Shown here: positions 39,624-47,880 of the stretch, in pieces
Layout of the letters: each line of letters begins with the position of its first letter
How positions within the stretch are numbered: position 1 is the first letter of the stretch
Origin: a virus
Reading direction: 5' to 3' (one strand)
Virus record (IMG/VR): IMGVR_UViG_3300010412_000013
Span: 1-60,506 of that record
DNA length: 60,506 bases
Made by a program: the position numbers and the translations under genes
The notes under the pieces: model-generated
Told to the model about the DNA's origin: nothing
The model's database searches: none
Seen by the model: only the letters and a program-made list of their open reading frames with translations

Positions 39624-40741
39624 TGTACAAGCCATATTTCATGAAGGATGTGCATGACGCATCCGCACAAAACAAATTCACTGTCATATCGACATTCGCT
39701 GGTGGGGGAGGTTCCTCTACCGGCTATCGTCTTGCTGGCGGAAAACTGCTGTGTGTGAATGAATTTGTGCCAGAAGCCATTGCCACCTATCATGCCAACT
39801 ATCCAGACACACCAATACTGTCAGGCGATTTTAGGGAACTGAAAGCCGAAGACTTCCTGAATGCTGCTGGCATATCAGTAGGTGAGCTTGACATCCTTGA
39901 CGGTTCGCCTCCCTGCATGGCATTCACAGAGAACAATGGTGGAGGCTACAAGCAATGGGGAAAAGACAAGAACTACAGTGATGTGACACTGACCAATGCC
40001 GAAGACCTTTTCTTTGACTTCCTTGCCATGGCAGACCAACTGAAACCGAAGGTTATCATTGCCGAGAATGTCAGGGGCATAGGCAAGAGCCAACACAAGC
40101 ATTACTTCAACCGTATCCTGAACACCATGTCAGACATCGGCTATGTGCCGACAGCCAAGATGCTGGATGCATCTTACTTTGGTGTTCCACAATCAAGGCT
40201 GAGGTATTTCTTTGTCGGTATTCGAAAAGACATCGCTGCCGAGAAAGGCATCAACCGAATGAACATTGCCAAGAGGGTCTACCCGAAAGAGAATGACACC
40301 CAGACTGTTGTTGGTGATGCGATTCGAGACCTGATGACAGACCCGCAGAATATCCTTGATGGTGAATACCTTGAATCCAAGATGAAAACCATGTCGAAGT
40401 ATGAGTGGGTCAAGCAATTCAAGGGTGACAAGGTTGACAGACCAATAAAGATGTCTGAGATACACCCGAAAGGAAGTTTCTGGAACACAACAAGACTGTT
40501 ATGGAACTATCCTTGCTGGACAATCACCCAGACAGGATTGACCGAAGGATTGCAGACACATCTTCATCCAGAATATGACCGTGGCATTACCTTGATGGAA
40601 TCCAAGCGAATTATGAGCCTGCCTGATGACTATATCCTGACAGGCAAGCTGAACCAGCAATATGAAAGGGTTGGCAGGATGGTTGCCCCACTGCAAATGA
40701 AAGCCTTGGCTGAAAACATTTATGAGAAGGTGTTGAAATGA
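39623..40741 (+). CDS. DNA (cytosine-5) methyltransferase
   Basis: 372 residues from the ATG at 39623, which overlaps the previous stop. Motif I F-A-G-G-G-G-S-S-T-G (25-34) binds SAM, motif IV P-P-C with C98 attacks cytosine, motif VI E-N-V (148-150), motif VIII Q-S-R-L-R-Y-F and a variable target-recognition region follow. No restriction enzyme adjoins it. It could protect phage DNA against host restriction. Confidence 0.85.
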   Translation: MYKPYFMKDVHDASAQNKFTVISTFAGGGGSSTGYRLAGGKLLCVNEFVPEAIATYHANYPDTPILSGDFRELKAEDFLNAAGISVGELDILDGSPPCMAFTENNGGGYKQWGKDKNYSDVTLTNAEDLFFDFLAMADQLKPKVIIAENVRGIGKSQHKHYFNRILNTMSDIGYVPTAKMLDASYFGVPQSRLRYFFVGIRKDIAAEKGINRMNIAKRVYPKENDTQTVVGDAIRDLMTDPQNILDGEYLESKMKTMSKYEWVKQFKGDKVDRPIKMSEIHPKGSFWNTTRLLWNYPCWTITQTGLTEGLQTHLHPEYDRGITLMESKRIMSLPDDYILTGKLNQQYERVGRMVAPLQMKALAENIYEKVLK

Positions 40742-41451
40742 GATTTACTTTTGCCAATGAACCCGAAGGATTCGATGTACATATCAACAATTCGATTCGA
40801 GGCTATAGCGAACTCTGGACAGATGTTGTAAAGATGTCTGACTATTTCGTCTCTGAGGAATCGTTAATAATTGACATCGGATGTTCGACAGGCAAGATGC
40901 TGGTTGCCATGGCTGAAAGGGCACATGACAAAAATCTTGACCCAGTACATTGTTTGGGATTTGAGGTTGAAGAAGACTTCAGGCAACCGCTTGCAGATAA
41001 TTTCCTGAATTCGACAATCAATACTTCTGATGCGGTAACACTTGGGGTGAAGATGGAAGATATTGCCAATTTTGATTTTAGCAAATTGCCCTATGGCATA
41101 TCCTATGCCACTTCCATATTTACCTTGCAGTTCATCCAGAAGGAAAAACGCCAGAAGATTATCAGAGAAATCTACAATAACATGAAAGTCGGTGGTGCCT
41201 TTGTCTTTGCTGAAAAGGTCTATTCACCTAACGCCCAATTGCAGGATGTGATGACCTTCATGCATTATGACCATAAGTCAAAGAACTTTTCTGCTGAAGA
41301 AATACTAAATAAGGAAAGAACCCTGAGAAATATGCTGAGACCCAACACCCGTGAAGAATTGGAAGACATGATTGGAAAGGCAGGTTTCACATCGGTTCAA
41401 CCATTCTGGCAGAACTATAATTTTGTCGGGTATATCTGCATAAAGACCTGA
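40738..41451 (+). CDS. CmoA-like SAM-dependent methyltransferase
   Basis: 237 residues. L-I-I-D-I-G-C-S-T-G is the SAM-binding loop. F-T-L-Q-F-I-Q, F-A-E-K-V-Y-S-P, H-Y-D-H-K and R-N-M-L-R-P follow the order seen in CmoA, which makes carboxy-SAM for tRNA wobble-uridine modification. A CmoA-like role is inferred; the family also includes other small-molecule methyltransferases. Translationally coupled to the cytosine methyltransferase. Confidence 0.6.
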   Translation: MRFTFANEPEGFDVHINNSIRGYSELWTDVVKMSDYFVSEESLIIDIGCSTGKMLVAMAERAHDKNLDPVHCLGFEVEEDFRQPLADNFLNSTINTSDAVTLGVKMEDIANFDFSKLPYGISYATSIFTLQFIQKEKRQKIIREIYNNMKVGGAFVFAEKVYSPNAQLQDVMTFMHYDHKSKNFSAEEILNKERTLRNMLRPNTREELEDMIGKAGFTSVQPFWQNYNFVGYICIKT

Positions 41452-41466
41452 CAAGGGAAAAAACCA

Positions 41467-42420
41467 ATGAAAACAGTATTGTCAATAGATGGCGGTGGAA
41501 TAAAAGGAATAATCGCTGCATTGGCATTGGAAGAAATTGAGAGGCAAATAGGAAAGCCCATTTCAGACTGCTTCGACCTTATATGTGGAGTAAGCACAGG
41601 CGGAATCATTGCCTCAATACTGACCATACCTGATGACGACGGAAGACCAAAATATAAAGCCAGTGATGTCGTCAAGTTTTACAGGGAAGAGGGAAGGAGA
41701 ATATTCAGGAAGCGTTCGAAAATCCCGTTCTACTATCTGTTCAAATCAAAATATCGCCATTCGAGACTGAAGGATGCAATCCGTTCAAGGATAGGTGACC
41801 TTCCATTCAATCACCTGACAAACAGGGTCATGATACCCTGCTATGACCTGATAGAGAGAAGACCCTATTTCTTCAAGAACTGGTATCCTGATATTATTAA
41901 TGTGGCTACATACCAAGTAGCGACAGCCACTTCAAGTGCCCCAACCTACTTTGACCCACAGATATGCAACATGGGAAATGGTTCCACTAGGAAACTTCTT
42001 GTTGATGGTTCTGTTGCTGTCAATAACCCAACCGCCTGCGCGTATGCGGAAGCCAAGCGTCTCTGGGGCAATGAAGAGATTTTTGTGGTGTCAATAGGAA
42101 CCGGTGACGTGACAGACCCTATCGAGAATCAGAAGAGGTGGGGATTCCTTAATTGGTATCCAGAAGTCATTGAGGTTCTTGTTGATGCCCCAACCAATAC
42201 AGTAGACTATCAATTGAGGAACATGATACCAAGACACTATGTCAGGTTCCAGAACAAGATAAACTACTCTTCCGAAAAACTGGATGATGTGTCATTCAGG
42301 AACATAAGAAGGCTATTGACTGAAGGGAAGTCCTTTGTGGAATCGGATTACCACAAATACACTTTCACCATCACTGCACTAAAAAAACGATTGAAGGAAA
42401 AGACTGATGAAAAGGTTTAG
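41467..42420 (+). CDS. Patatin-like phospholipase
   Basis: 317 residues. G-G-G-I-K-G (9-14) forms the oxyanion hole, S43 in G-V-S-T-G is the nucleophile and D180 in L-V-D-G-S the catalytic acid. These enzymes hydrolyse membrane lipids. No signal peptide, so cytoplasmic. In bacteria, relatives are effectors of CBASS immunity (CapV); in a phage it might aid lysis or act in superinfection exclusion (inference). Confidence 0.8.
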   Translation: MKTVLSIDGGGIKGIIAALALEEIERQIGKPISDCFDLICGVSTGGIIASILTIPDDDGRPKYKASDVVKFYREEGRRIFRKRSKIPFYYLFKSKYRHSRLKDAIRSRIGDLPFNHLTNRVMIPCYDLIERRPYFFKNWYPDIINVATYQVATATSSAPTYFDPQICNMGNGSTRKLLVDGSVAVNNPTACAYAEAKRLWGNEEIFVVSIGTGDVTDPIENQKRWGFLNWYPEVIEVLVDAPTNTVDYQLRNMIPRHYVRFQNKINYSSEKLDDVSFRNIRRLLTEGKSFVESDYHKYTFTITALKKRLKEKTDEKV

Positions 42421-42622
42421 TCTATTGATTGTTATGTGTTGCTCCCTGACTGGCTGTGGAATATTTCCGGAAGAAGCCAGTGGAGAAGTTCATGATGTCT
42501 GTATCGTTGGATATAAATACAGGGTAAATATCTATCCCAACATGAAGGTCATATCATCGGCAAGACCCATCGTGGATAGTTATGGTAACATGATAACCTG
42601 CGTTACCAACTGGACTGATTAA
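42407..42622 (+). CDS. Small lipoprotein
   Basis: 71 residues. Signal peptide with lipobox C-S-L-T-G-C. Downstream D-V-C-I-V-G-Y-K-Y and I-T-C make the paired-Cys pattern shared with the lipoproteins at 56293 and 56571. Overlaps the patatin gene by 14 bases. Could alter the host envelope. Confidence 0.6.
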   Translation: MKRFSLLIVMCCSLTGCGIFPEEASGEVHDVCIVGYKYRVNIYPNMKVISSARPIVDSYGNMITCVTNWTD

Positions 42623-42975
42623 TGGTTGACAATGACATGGAATTCAGTAGAATAGTCAGAAACCTAATCAAAAATAACATGAGAGACCATATTATGTTTT
42701 CTGTGGTAGAACCCATAAGCGACCATGCTCAAATGACGAAAAATATCATTCTTGAAAAATTCCCAAGCCAACAACAGTTCTCGTTGATGATAGAGGATAT
42801 GGCTAAGGAACTCAACCAAACCTATGTAGACACAATAGTCTACTATTGTGAGAAGAATGAAATCGACATTGAATCCGTATCAAAACTTATCAATCCCACG
42901 CTCAAAGACAAGATTCAGATTGAATATGAAAATCTGAACATGCTCCCCAAGAAACCCAAACTGAAAAAACACTGA
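42622..42975 (+). CDS. 33: Late-transcription coactivator (gp33-like)
   Basis: 117 residues (T4 gp33 is 112). Q-T-Y-V-D-T-I-V-Y-Y-C-E-K-N-E-I-D-I-E-S, L-K-D-K-I and the C-terminal L-N-M-L-P-K-K-P match the T4-like gp33 family. Gp33 links the sliding clamp to the host RNA polymerase and gp55 to start late transcription. Its position upstream of gp59 and gp32 reproduces the T4 order, and TATAAATA-type promoters are present in this window. Confidence 0.75.
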   Translation: MVDNDMEFSRIVRNLIKNNMRDHIMFSVVEPISDHAQMTKNIILEKFPSQQQFSLMIEDMAKELNQTYVDTIVYYCEKNEIDIESVSKLINPTLKDKIQIEYENLNMLPKKPKLKKH

Positions 42976-42979
42976 CATC

Positions 42980-43624
42980 ATGTTTTTAAATGAGTCCGAA
43001 GGCTTCGAAGCCTATAAGACATACCTTGCCATAAAGCAACACTTTACCAAAGAATCTTATGACTTCTTCAAGTACGATGGTAAGGTCAGGGCGAAGAAAG
43101 ATACCTTCAAGAAGCGCAATGACAAGTATTTTTTTTCCAAGCTGAACAGGAACTATTCGGGCGATGACCTGATATGGTTTCTCGTTGCAAACTTTATTAC
43201 TGGTCAGGATGTGTGGATTGGTAATCTGGTAAACCAACCAGAGTACCATTCAAATTACATCAAGACCAAGCGAACGATTGAAAGCCTCGAATACACTTTC
43301 GGGAAAGACTTGCAGACACTGGTAGACCTATGTGATAACCAATTGGACTTCAACAGGATGTTCAAGGTGGTTGACAACAAGCATCCTGCTATAGTGAAAT
43401 TCGTGCTTCAGAACAAGATACAGATTGAAACCTTTATCCTTATGGATTGTGTTATAGGCTGTATCGACAGAATTGATGCTGTTTTGGATGAACCATATAT
43501 ATGGGGTAATCTGAAAAAGCGATGCAGAAAGTATAAACCCTTTCTGATTGATGATGAAGATATTCCTAAATTCGGGAAAATCATGAAAGACGTTGTTATG
43601 CAGATTGCGAATACAACTACCTAA
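42980..43624 (+). CDS. 59: Helicase loader (gp59-like)
   Basis: 214 residues (T4 gp59 is 217). Y-K-T-Y-L-A-I-K-Q-H-F, Y-D-F-F-K-Y-D-G-K-V and R-N-D-K-Y-F-F-S-K-L are diagnostic of gp59, which binds fork DNA and gp32 and loads the gp41 helicase. All-helical composition fits. Just upstream of gp32, as in T4. Confidence 0.85.
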   Translation: MFLNESEGFEAYKTYLAIKQHFTKESYDFFKYDGKVRAKKDTFKKRNDKYFFSKLNRNYSGDDLIWFLVANFITGQDVWIGNLVNQPEYHSNYIKTKRTIESLEYTFGKDLQTLVDLCDNQLDFNRMFKVVDNKHPAIVKFVLQNKIQIETFILMDCVIGCIDRIDAVLDEPYIWGNLKKRCRKYKPFLIDDEDIPKFGKIMKDVVMQIANTTT

Positions 43625-43630
43625 AACAAG

Positions 43631-43651
43631 CTATACAACAAACTATACAAC
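43631..43651 (+). repeat. Tandem 9-base repeat before gp32
   Basis: CTATACAAC at 43631-43639 and 43643-43651 (12-base period), directly followed by the GGAGAAAAC ribosome-binding site of gp32. Gp32 of T4 represses its own translation by binding a leader at this place, so these repeats may be its operator (inference). Confidence 0.45.
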
Positions 43652-43662
43652 CGGAGAAAACT

Positions 43663-44583
43663 ATGAGTAACTCATTCAAAGACTTCAAGAAAAACCGCAC
43701 CAAGAATGCCGAGGCAGTAAAAAGCGCGATGACCGAATCTGATTCGAAAGATGAAAGGTTCTGGAAGGCGACAGTCGATAAGGCAGGTAACGGTTTTGCA
43801 GTCATTCGATTCCTTCCTGCACCAGAGGGCGAAACAATGCCATTTGTTCACCTGTGGAACCATGGATTCAAGGGACCAAGCGGCAAATGGTATATCGAGA
43901 ATTCCCTGTCATCACTTGGCAAAAATATTGCTGACCCAGTGTCAGAAGCAAACTCTGCCCTGTGGAACCAGAACAAGGATGAAAATTGCCCAGACAAGAA
44001 AGTTGCTCGCGAAAGGAAGCGTAACCTGAACTACTACGCCAACATCTTGGTTGTTAAAGACCCTGCTTGCCCAGACAACGAAGGCAAGGTATTCCTGTAT
44101 CGTTTCGGTAAGAAAATCTACGAAAAGGTTCAGGCAAAACTCAAACCTGAGTATGAAGGCGAATCGAGCGTAACGGTTTATGATTTCTGGGAAGGTGCAA
44201 ACTTCAAGCTGAAAATCAAGCAGAAGGGTGGTTTCTGGAACTATGACGATTCCGAGTTTGAACCAGTATCAGCATTGATGGATGGTGACGATGAAAAACT
44301 GGAAGCACTCTGGAAAACGGAACATAGCCTTGAGGCAATCACTGCGCCAGAAAACTTCAAGACCTATGCCGAATTGAAGAAACGCTTTATTGAGACTGTT
44401 GGTCTTGATGACAAGGCGGTTCGTTTGATGGGATGGGCTGATGCGGGTGAAGCTGCTCCTGCCAAGTCTGAGAAGACTGCACAGGCAAAGGCAATCCCAA
44501 CTGCTGAGGAAGATGATATTCCATTTGATGTTGACGACGAAGATATGGATTATTTCAGCAAGGCTGCTGGCGAATCTGCTTGA
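43663..44583 (+). CDS. 32: Single-strand DNA-binding protein (gp32-like)
   Basis: 306 residues (T4 gp32 is 301). N-terminal basic cooperativity region, then core blocks F-V-H-L-W-N-H-G-F, K-W-Y-I-E-N, Y-Y-A-N-I-L-V-V-K-D-P and F-R-F-G-K-K-I-Y. The zinc site of T4 (Cys77, Cys87, Cys90) is absent: W-Y-I-E-N-S-L-S-S-L-G-K-N-I-A-D-P-V-S-E has Ser in place of Cys and no replacement. The acidic tail D-D-E-D-M-D-Y-F-S-K binds partner proteins. Gp32 coats ssDNA in replication, repair and recombination. Confidence 0.9.
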   Translation: MSNSFKDFKKNRTKNAEAVKSAMTESDSKDERFWKATVDKAGNGFAVIRFLPAPEGETMPFVHLWNHGFKGPSGKWYIENSLSSLGKNIADPVSEANSALWNQNKDENCPDKKVARERKRNLNYYANILVVKDPACPDNEGKVFLYRFGKKIYEKVQAKLKPEYEGESSVTVYDFWEGANFKLKIKQKGGFWNYDDSEFEPVSALMDGDDEKLEALWKTEHSLEAITAPENFKTYAELKKRFIETVGLDDKAVRLMGWADAGEAAPAKSEKTAQAKAIPTAEEDDIPFDVDDEDMDYFSKAAGESA

Positions 44584-44601
44584 GGTTTGGCAGAAAAAAG
44601 A

Positions 44602-44625
44602 AAGGGGCTTAATGCCCCTTTTTTT
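44602..44625 (+). terminator. Bidirectional terminator between gp32 and tail genes
   Basis: AAGGGGC (44602-44608) pairs with GCCCCTT (44614-44620), flanked by a T-run to the right and an A-rich run to the left. It can stop both the forward gp32 transcript and the reverse tail transcript. Confidence 0.8.
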
Positions 44626-46549
44626 ATTTTCCTGCATTTCTTCCATTTGTTCTTAGCGGAGAATAATCATTGGTTCCTGCATTATTATTGTTTTGTTGTA
44701 CCGTATTTCCACCTATGATAATCGGTGCCATGAATGGCATTTGTTTTTTCTTTTCTTCTTCATCCTTGAGTTTTTGTAGGAGTGCATCAAAAACTTCGGA
44801 TTGTTTTTTCTCCATCGGTGTTGGAGGAAGCGTTTTAATTGTCGTTGAGCCTCCCATTTGCACACCACTAAACTGACCAAAGTTTGGAACAACGCCCATT
44901 TTCGGTAAGTCAATTCCTAACCAATCGCTAAATTCCCCAATCTTTTCATCTAGCCATCCAAAAATAGATTCGAACATATTTCCAAGACTGTCGAACAGGA
45001 AGCCAATAACATTACCAAAGAAATTCCATGCATCTTCCATAAATGTTCCCTTGTCCATACTTACGAACATTTCACCAATACCTTCCACTATGCTCTTCCA
45101 TGAACTTTTTAGCATGTTCAAGAAAGGTTCTGTGAATTCTGTTTCCGACAGGAAACTTCCTAATTCATCGGCACCAAAGAACGAAAGTATCTTGCCTATA
45201 ATAAATGTTGGTAGGTCGACGAAGGCTTCCATGACCAATCCTATTGTTGATATGGCGAATTTTGCTGCACCACCAATCAAGGTAGTGACAGCAAAAGCCA
45301 ATCCCTGTCTCAATTTTGATGCTATTGAATCGCCACTAAATTCCTTCATCCAGTCTGAATTCAGGTTTTCCCATGCCGCACTTAGATAACTTAGTGGACC
45401 AATTAATTTCTGGAACACCTTTCCAACAAAACCAAACAGTTTCATTATGGGTTTTATAAATCTCGATTCACCAAGACCCTTAACCCAATGCTCCAACCTA
45501 TAAAAAGTATAAACAATTTCATCGAAAATTTTTTTTGCCATATTTACAAGATTGGGCAATTTCATCTTAAACATTTCTTTAAAAATGCTGCCCCAGAATT
45601 TACCGAATGCCGATAGTTCACTTCCAAAATTTTTCATAGAATTTATTGCATTTCCAATGCTTGAAGCTATTCCATTTATTTTATCGGCAACCGCACGAAC
45701 CGGTTTGATATTGGATAATATTTTTCCAAATTCAGTAAACACATTTTTTGCTTTCATGTGTTTCATTTCATGTATCAGGTGACCAAGTTCTCCCCAGAAT
45801 GTTCTGAAATACAATTTCATTTCATACATGGAATCCGGAACATGAAATGCTGCAATAAGCGCACCCACTGCTGTACTGAGAGCAAGCAAATTTCCAGAGA
45901 GAGCCAACAACCCACCTAACATTTTTGTAAAACCGACTTTTACAACAAAACCAGCTATTTCCGCCATATCTGCCAACCAACCAAGACCCATTGCGTCTAA
46001 AAGTTTATCTGTTTTGGTTGCTGCCCCATGACCCTTCTCGCCGCGCTTCTCCCTTAATGCTTCAAGTTCAGCATCTTTTGTTGACTTGAAATCCTTAAGA
46101 AAAGAAAGCATCCCATGAACCATGGGTTTTGTGGCGAGCGTAATACTCGGACCAATTATTTCCCATCCCTTCTTTATACTTTCTGTAGACTCTGACAGTA
46201 AAGTTTGGATTGTGGCAAGAACTGGGTTATATGAAACAAATTTTCCAATGATTCCTTTTGAAAAGAATTCCCCAACTTTAGTAACTGCCTTGGATATTTG
46301 GTCTCCCTGAGCTTTAAGGGCTTTATGCATTTCATCCCAATAACGCTGTTCGGCAGTTCTCGTATCTTCCGGCTTATTCATTTTTGTTAGAACCGAGATA
46401 GCATCCGTCATGGCTGACATTGATGCTGTCAACTGTTCAATGAGTTTTTCTCCAATTTCTGCCTTGGCTTTTTCCGCAGCGGCATCCTTTACACCCCTGG
46501 ACTTTGCTACGCTGTCACTGACATTGGTTGTTGGTGGTAGAGTTGGCAT
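44624..46549 (-). CDS. Tail tape-measure protein (gp29 role)
   Basis: 641 residues (T4 gp29 is 590). Long, mostly helical, with hydrophobic helical segments and Gly/Ala-rich stretches, e.g. L-S-A-F-G-K-F-W-G-S and V-V-K-V-G-F-T-K-M-L-G. The Gln/Asn-rich C-terminus (V-Q-Q-N-N-N-N) is disordered. Assigned by size, composition and position next to baseplate hub genes; the sequence itself is divergent from T4. It ends at the bidirectional terminator. Confidence 0.6.
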   Translation of the reverse strand: MPTLPPTTNVSDSVAKSRGVKDAAAEKAKAEIGEKLIEQLTASMSAMTDAISVLTKMNKPEDTRTAEQRYWDEMHKALKAQGDQISKAVTKVGEFFSKGIIGKFVSYNPVLATIQTLLSESTESIKKGWEIIGPSITLATKPMVHGMLSFLKDFKSTKDAELEALREKRGEKGHGAATKTDKLLDAMGLGWLADMAEIAGFVVKVGFTKMLGGLLALSGNLLALSTAVGALIAAFHVPDSMYEMKLYFRTFWGELGHLIHEMKHMKAKNVFTEFGKILSNIKPVRAVADKINGIASSIGNAINSMKNFGSELSAFGKFWGSIFKEMFKMKLPNLVNMAKKIFDEIVYTFYRLEHWVKGLGESRFIKPIMKLFGFVGKVFQKLIGPLSYLSAAWENLNSDWMKEFSGDSIASKLRQGLAFAVTTLIGGAAKFAISTIGLVMEAFVDLPTFIIGKILSFFGADELGSFLSETEFTEPFLNMLKSSWKSIVEGIGEMFVSMDKGTFMEDAWNFFGNVIGFLFDSLGNMFESIFGWLDEKIGEFSDWLGIDLPKMGVVPNFGQFSGVQMGGSTTIKTLPPTPMEKKQSEVFDALLQKLKDEEEKKKQMPFMAPIIIGGNTVQQNNNNAGTNDYSPLRTNGRNAGK

Positions 46550-46552
46550 ATA

Positions 46553-46948
46553 TTATTCTTCTTTTGACTCGTCTTCTTTTATTTTTGTTTTACGTTGATG
46601 TCTCTTGTCATTGAACCTGATATTGTCTCCAAACTTCATAAGTGCGGCTGTCATACCGGCAATGGGTGTCAGTAGGGCACCGATGATTGCAGCAACATCT
46701 ACACCAGAGTATTTATCGGGAGGGGCAAGTGCCAGACCAAAACACCAAGAAACGCAATAGATTGTCAGGGCAATAGCAACACCAACAGCAATCCTTTCAT
46801 AGAGGTCACCTTCATCTGTAATCTCAAACAGGTTTTTCAGGAAGGGTCTAATTACAGACCACAAAAAATCAAAACCGGCATTGATGAAGACCGAAGCCAC
46901 ATTTAATGCCGACTTAAATTTTTCAAGTTTGGTTTTTTCTTGATTCAT
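46553..46948 (-). CDS. Membrane protein in tail gene cluster
   Basis: 131 residues. Two hydrophobic segments around residues 50-70 and 80-100 with charged ends; strongly basic-acidic C-terminus. It lies between the small hub-assembly-like gene and the tape measure. Holin-like size and topology, but no direct evidence; T4 has no equivalent at this place. Confidence 0.5.
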   Translation of the reverse strand: MNQEKTKLEKFKSALNVASVFINAGFDFLWSVIRPFLKNLFEITDEGDLYERIAVGVAIALTIYCVSWCFGLALAPPDKYSGVDVAAIIGALLTPIAGMTAALMKFGDNIRFNDKRHQRKTKIKEDESKEE

Positions 46949-47072
46949 AGTATTCCTTCTCCTTCAATAACTTGTCTTCTAACAAGCTAATGATTACTTC
47001 TCTTTCCCAAGGAATCATATCATCAAGTTCGGTCTGTCTGTAGTAATTTCCGGATACGACGAAAAAATCCAT
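46923..47072 (-). CDS. Small tail-assembly protein downstream of gp26 (possible frameshift product)
   Basis: 49 residues from the ATG at 47072, with AGGA 6 bases upstream. M-D-F-F-V-V-S-G then E-L-D-D-M-I-P-W-E-R-E matches the short T4-like protein that follows gp26. Its frame is -1 relative to gp26 and stays open upstream through an exact T-TTT-TTT run (A8 at 47113-47120 on the plus strand) where gp26 ends, so a gp26 fusion by -1 ribosomal frameshifting is also possible. Both routes could be used. Confidence 0.55.
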   Translation of the reverse strand: MDFFVVSGNYYRQTELDDMIPWEREVIISLLEDKLLKEKEYYESRKNQT

Positions 47073-47107
47073 TTTCATCCTGTTCGCCAGATTATCATGA
47101 CAAAGGC

Positions 47108-47848
47108 TTAGGAAAAAAAATCCCCGATACCCGAAAACTCTTGCACATGTACCTTTCCACATTTTGGGCAAGTGAATTGTGTTTTATGTTCAAGTTTTGG
47201 AAGGTTCTTTACATAATCCGCGAACTGCTCTATGACTGTTGCGGGAAGCGAATCAATCCAATCTCGTTGTTCATTTGCCGGAACGTCAGAAAATTTCGTG
47301 ACTTCCGAATCTTTTGTTTTTTCATAAACATAATCTATACATTTACGCAGCAATTCAAACAATGCATTTGATGTAGAATCCTCAAGATGCTCCTGAATGG
47401 ATGAAAGTGTGTTGATATCAGGAACACGCAGTTTCAGGAAAATATTTCCGTCTACCGATATCTCCTTCTTCAGGTTTTCAATATTGGTAACCCTTGCATC
47501 CAACAGGTTGATTGAATACTCAATCTTCTGGTTACATGTTTGTCCATCACCAATGTCATTATTGCAGGTCAATGAAAATTCAGAAATCTCACCGACAGAT
47601 TTTGCTCTCAGGTTCAGGAAGAACCATTCCAAATCGACGCTGCTTAATTCATCTGTCTTGAGGTCTCCATTGGTACAGCTTTCAATGATAGACGACATGG
47701 CATTAAAGATTTGTCGGTCTTCTTTCGACTCCATTGCCATCAAAAGGATTTTTTCTTCCCTTGATACAAATGGTCTGAACTTTACTTTTTTTCCTGTCGA
47801 CGGTATTGTGCATTCATATGTCGGCAGGCTTATCTTTGGTAATGACAT
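47108..47848 (-). CDS. 26: Baseplate hub subunit (gp26-like)
   Basis: 246 residues (T4 gp26 is 208). L-P-T-Y-E-C-T-I-P-S-T-G-K-K-V-K-F-R-P-F, M-A-M-E-S-K and F-F-L-N-L-R-A-K-S-V-G-E are the gp26 family blocks. A C-terminal zinc-like pair C-P-K-C-G-K is present. The last codons include the T-run where the frame of the next small gene becomes accessible by slipping. Confidence 0.8.
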   Translation of the reverse strand: MSLPKISLPTYECTIPSTGKKVKFRPFVSREEKILLMAMESKEDRQIFNAMSSIIESCTNGDLKTDELSSVDLEWFFLNLRAKSVGEISEFSLTCNNDIGDGQTCNQKIEYSINLLDARVTNIENLKKEISVDGNIFLKLRVPDINTLSSIQEHLEDSTSNALFELLRKCIDYVYEKTKDSEVTKFSDVPANEQRDWIDSLPATVIEQFADYVKNLPKLEHKTQFTCPKCGKVHVQEFSGIGDFFS

Positions 47849-47880
47849 GGTATAATCTCCATAGTATTAAATGATTAATT

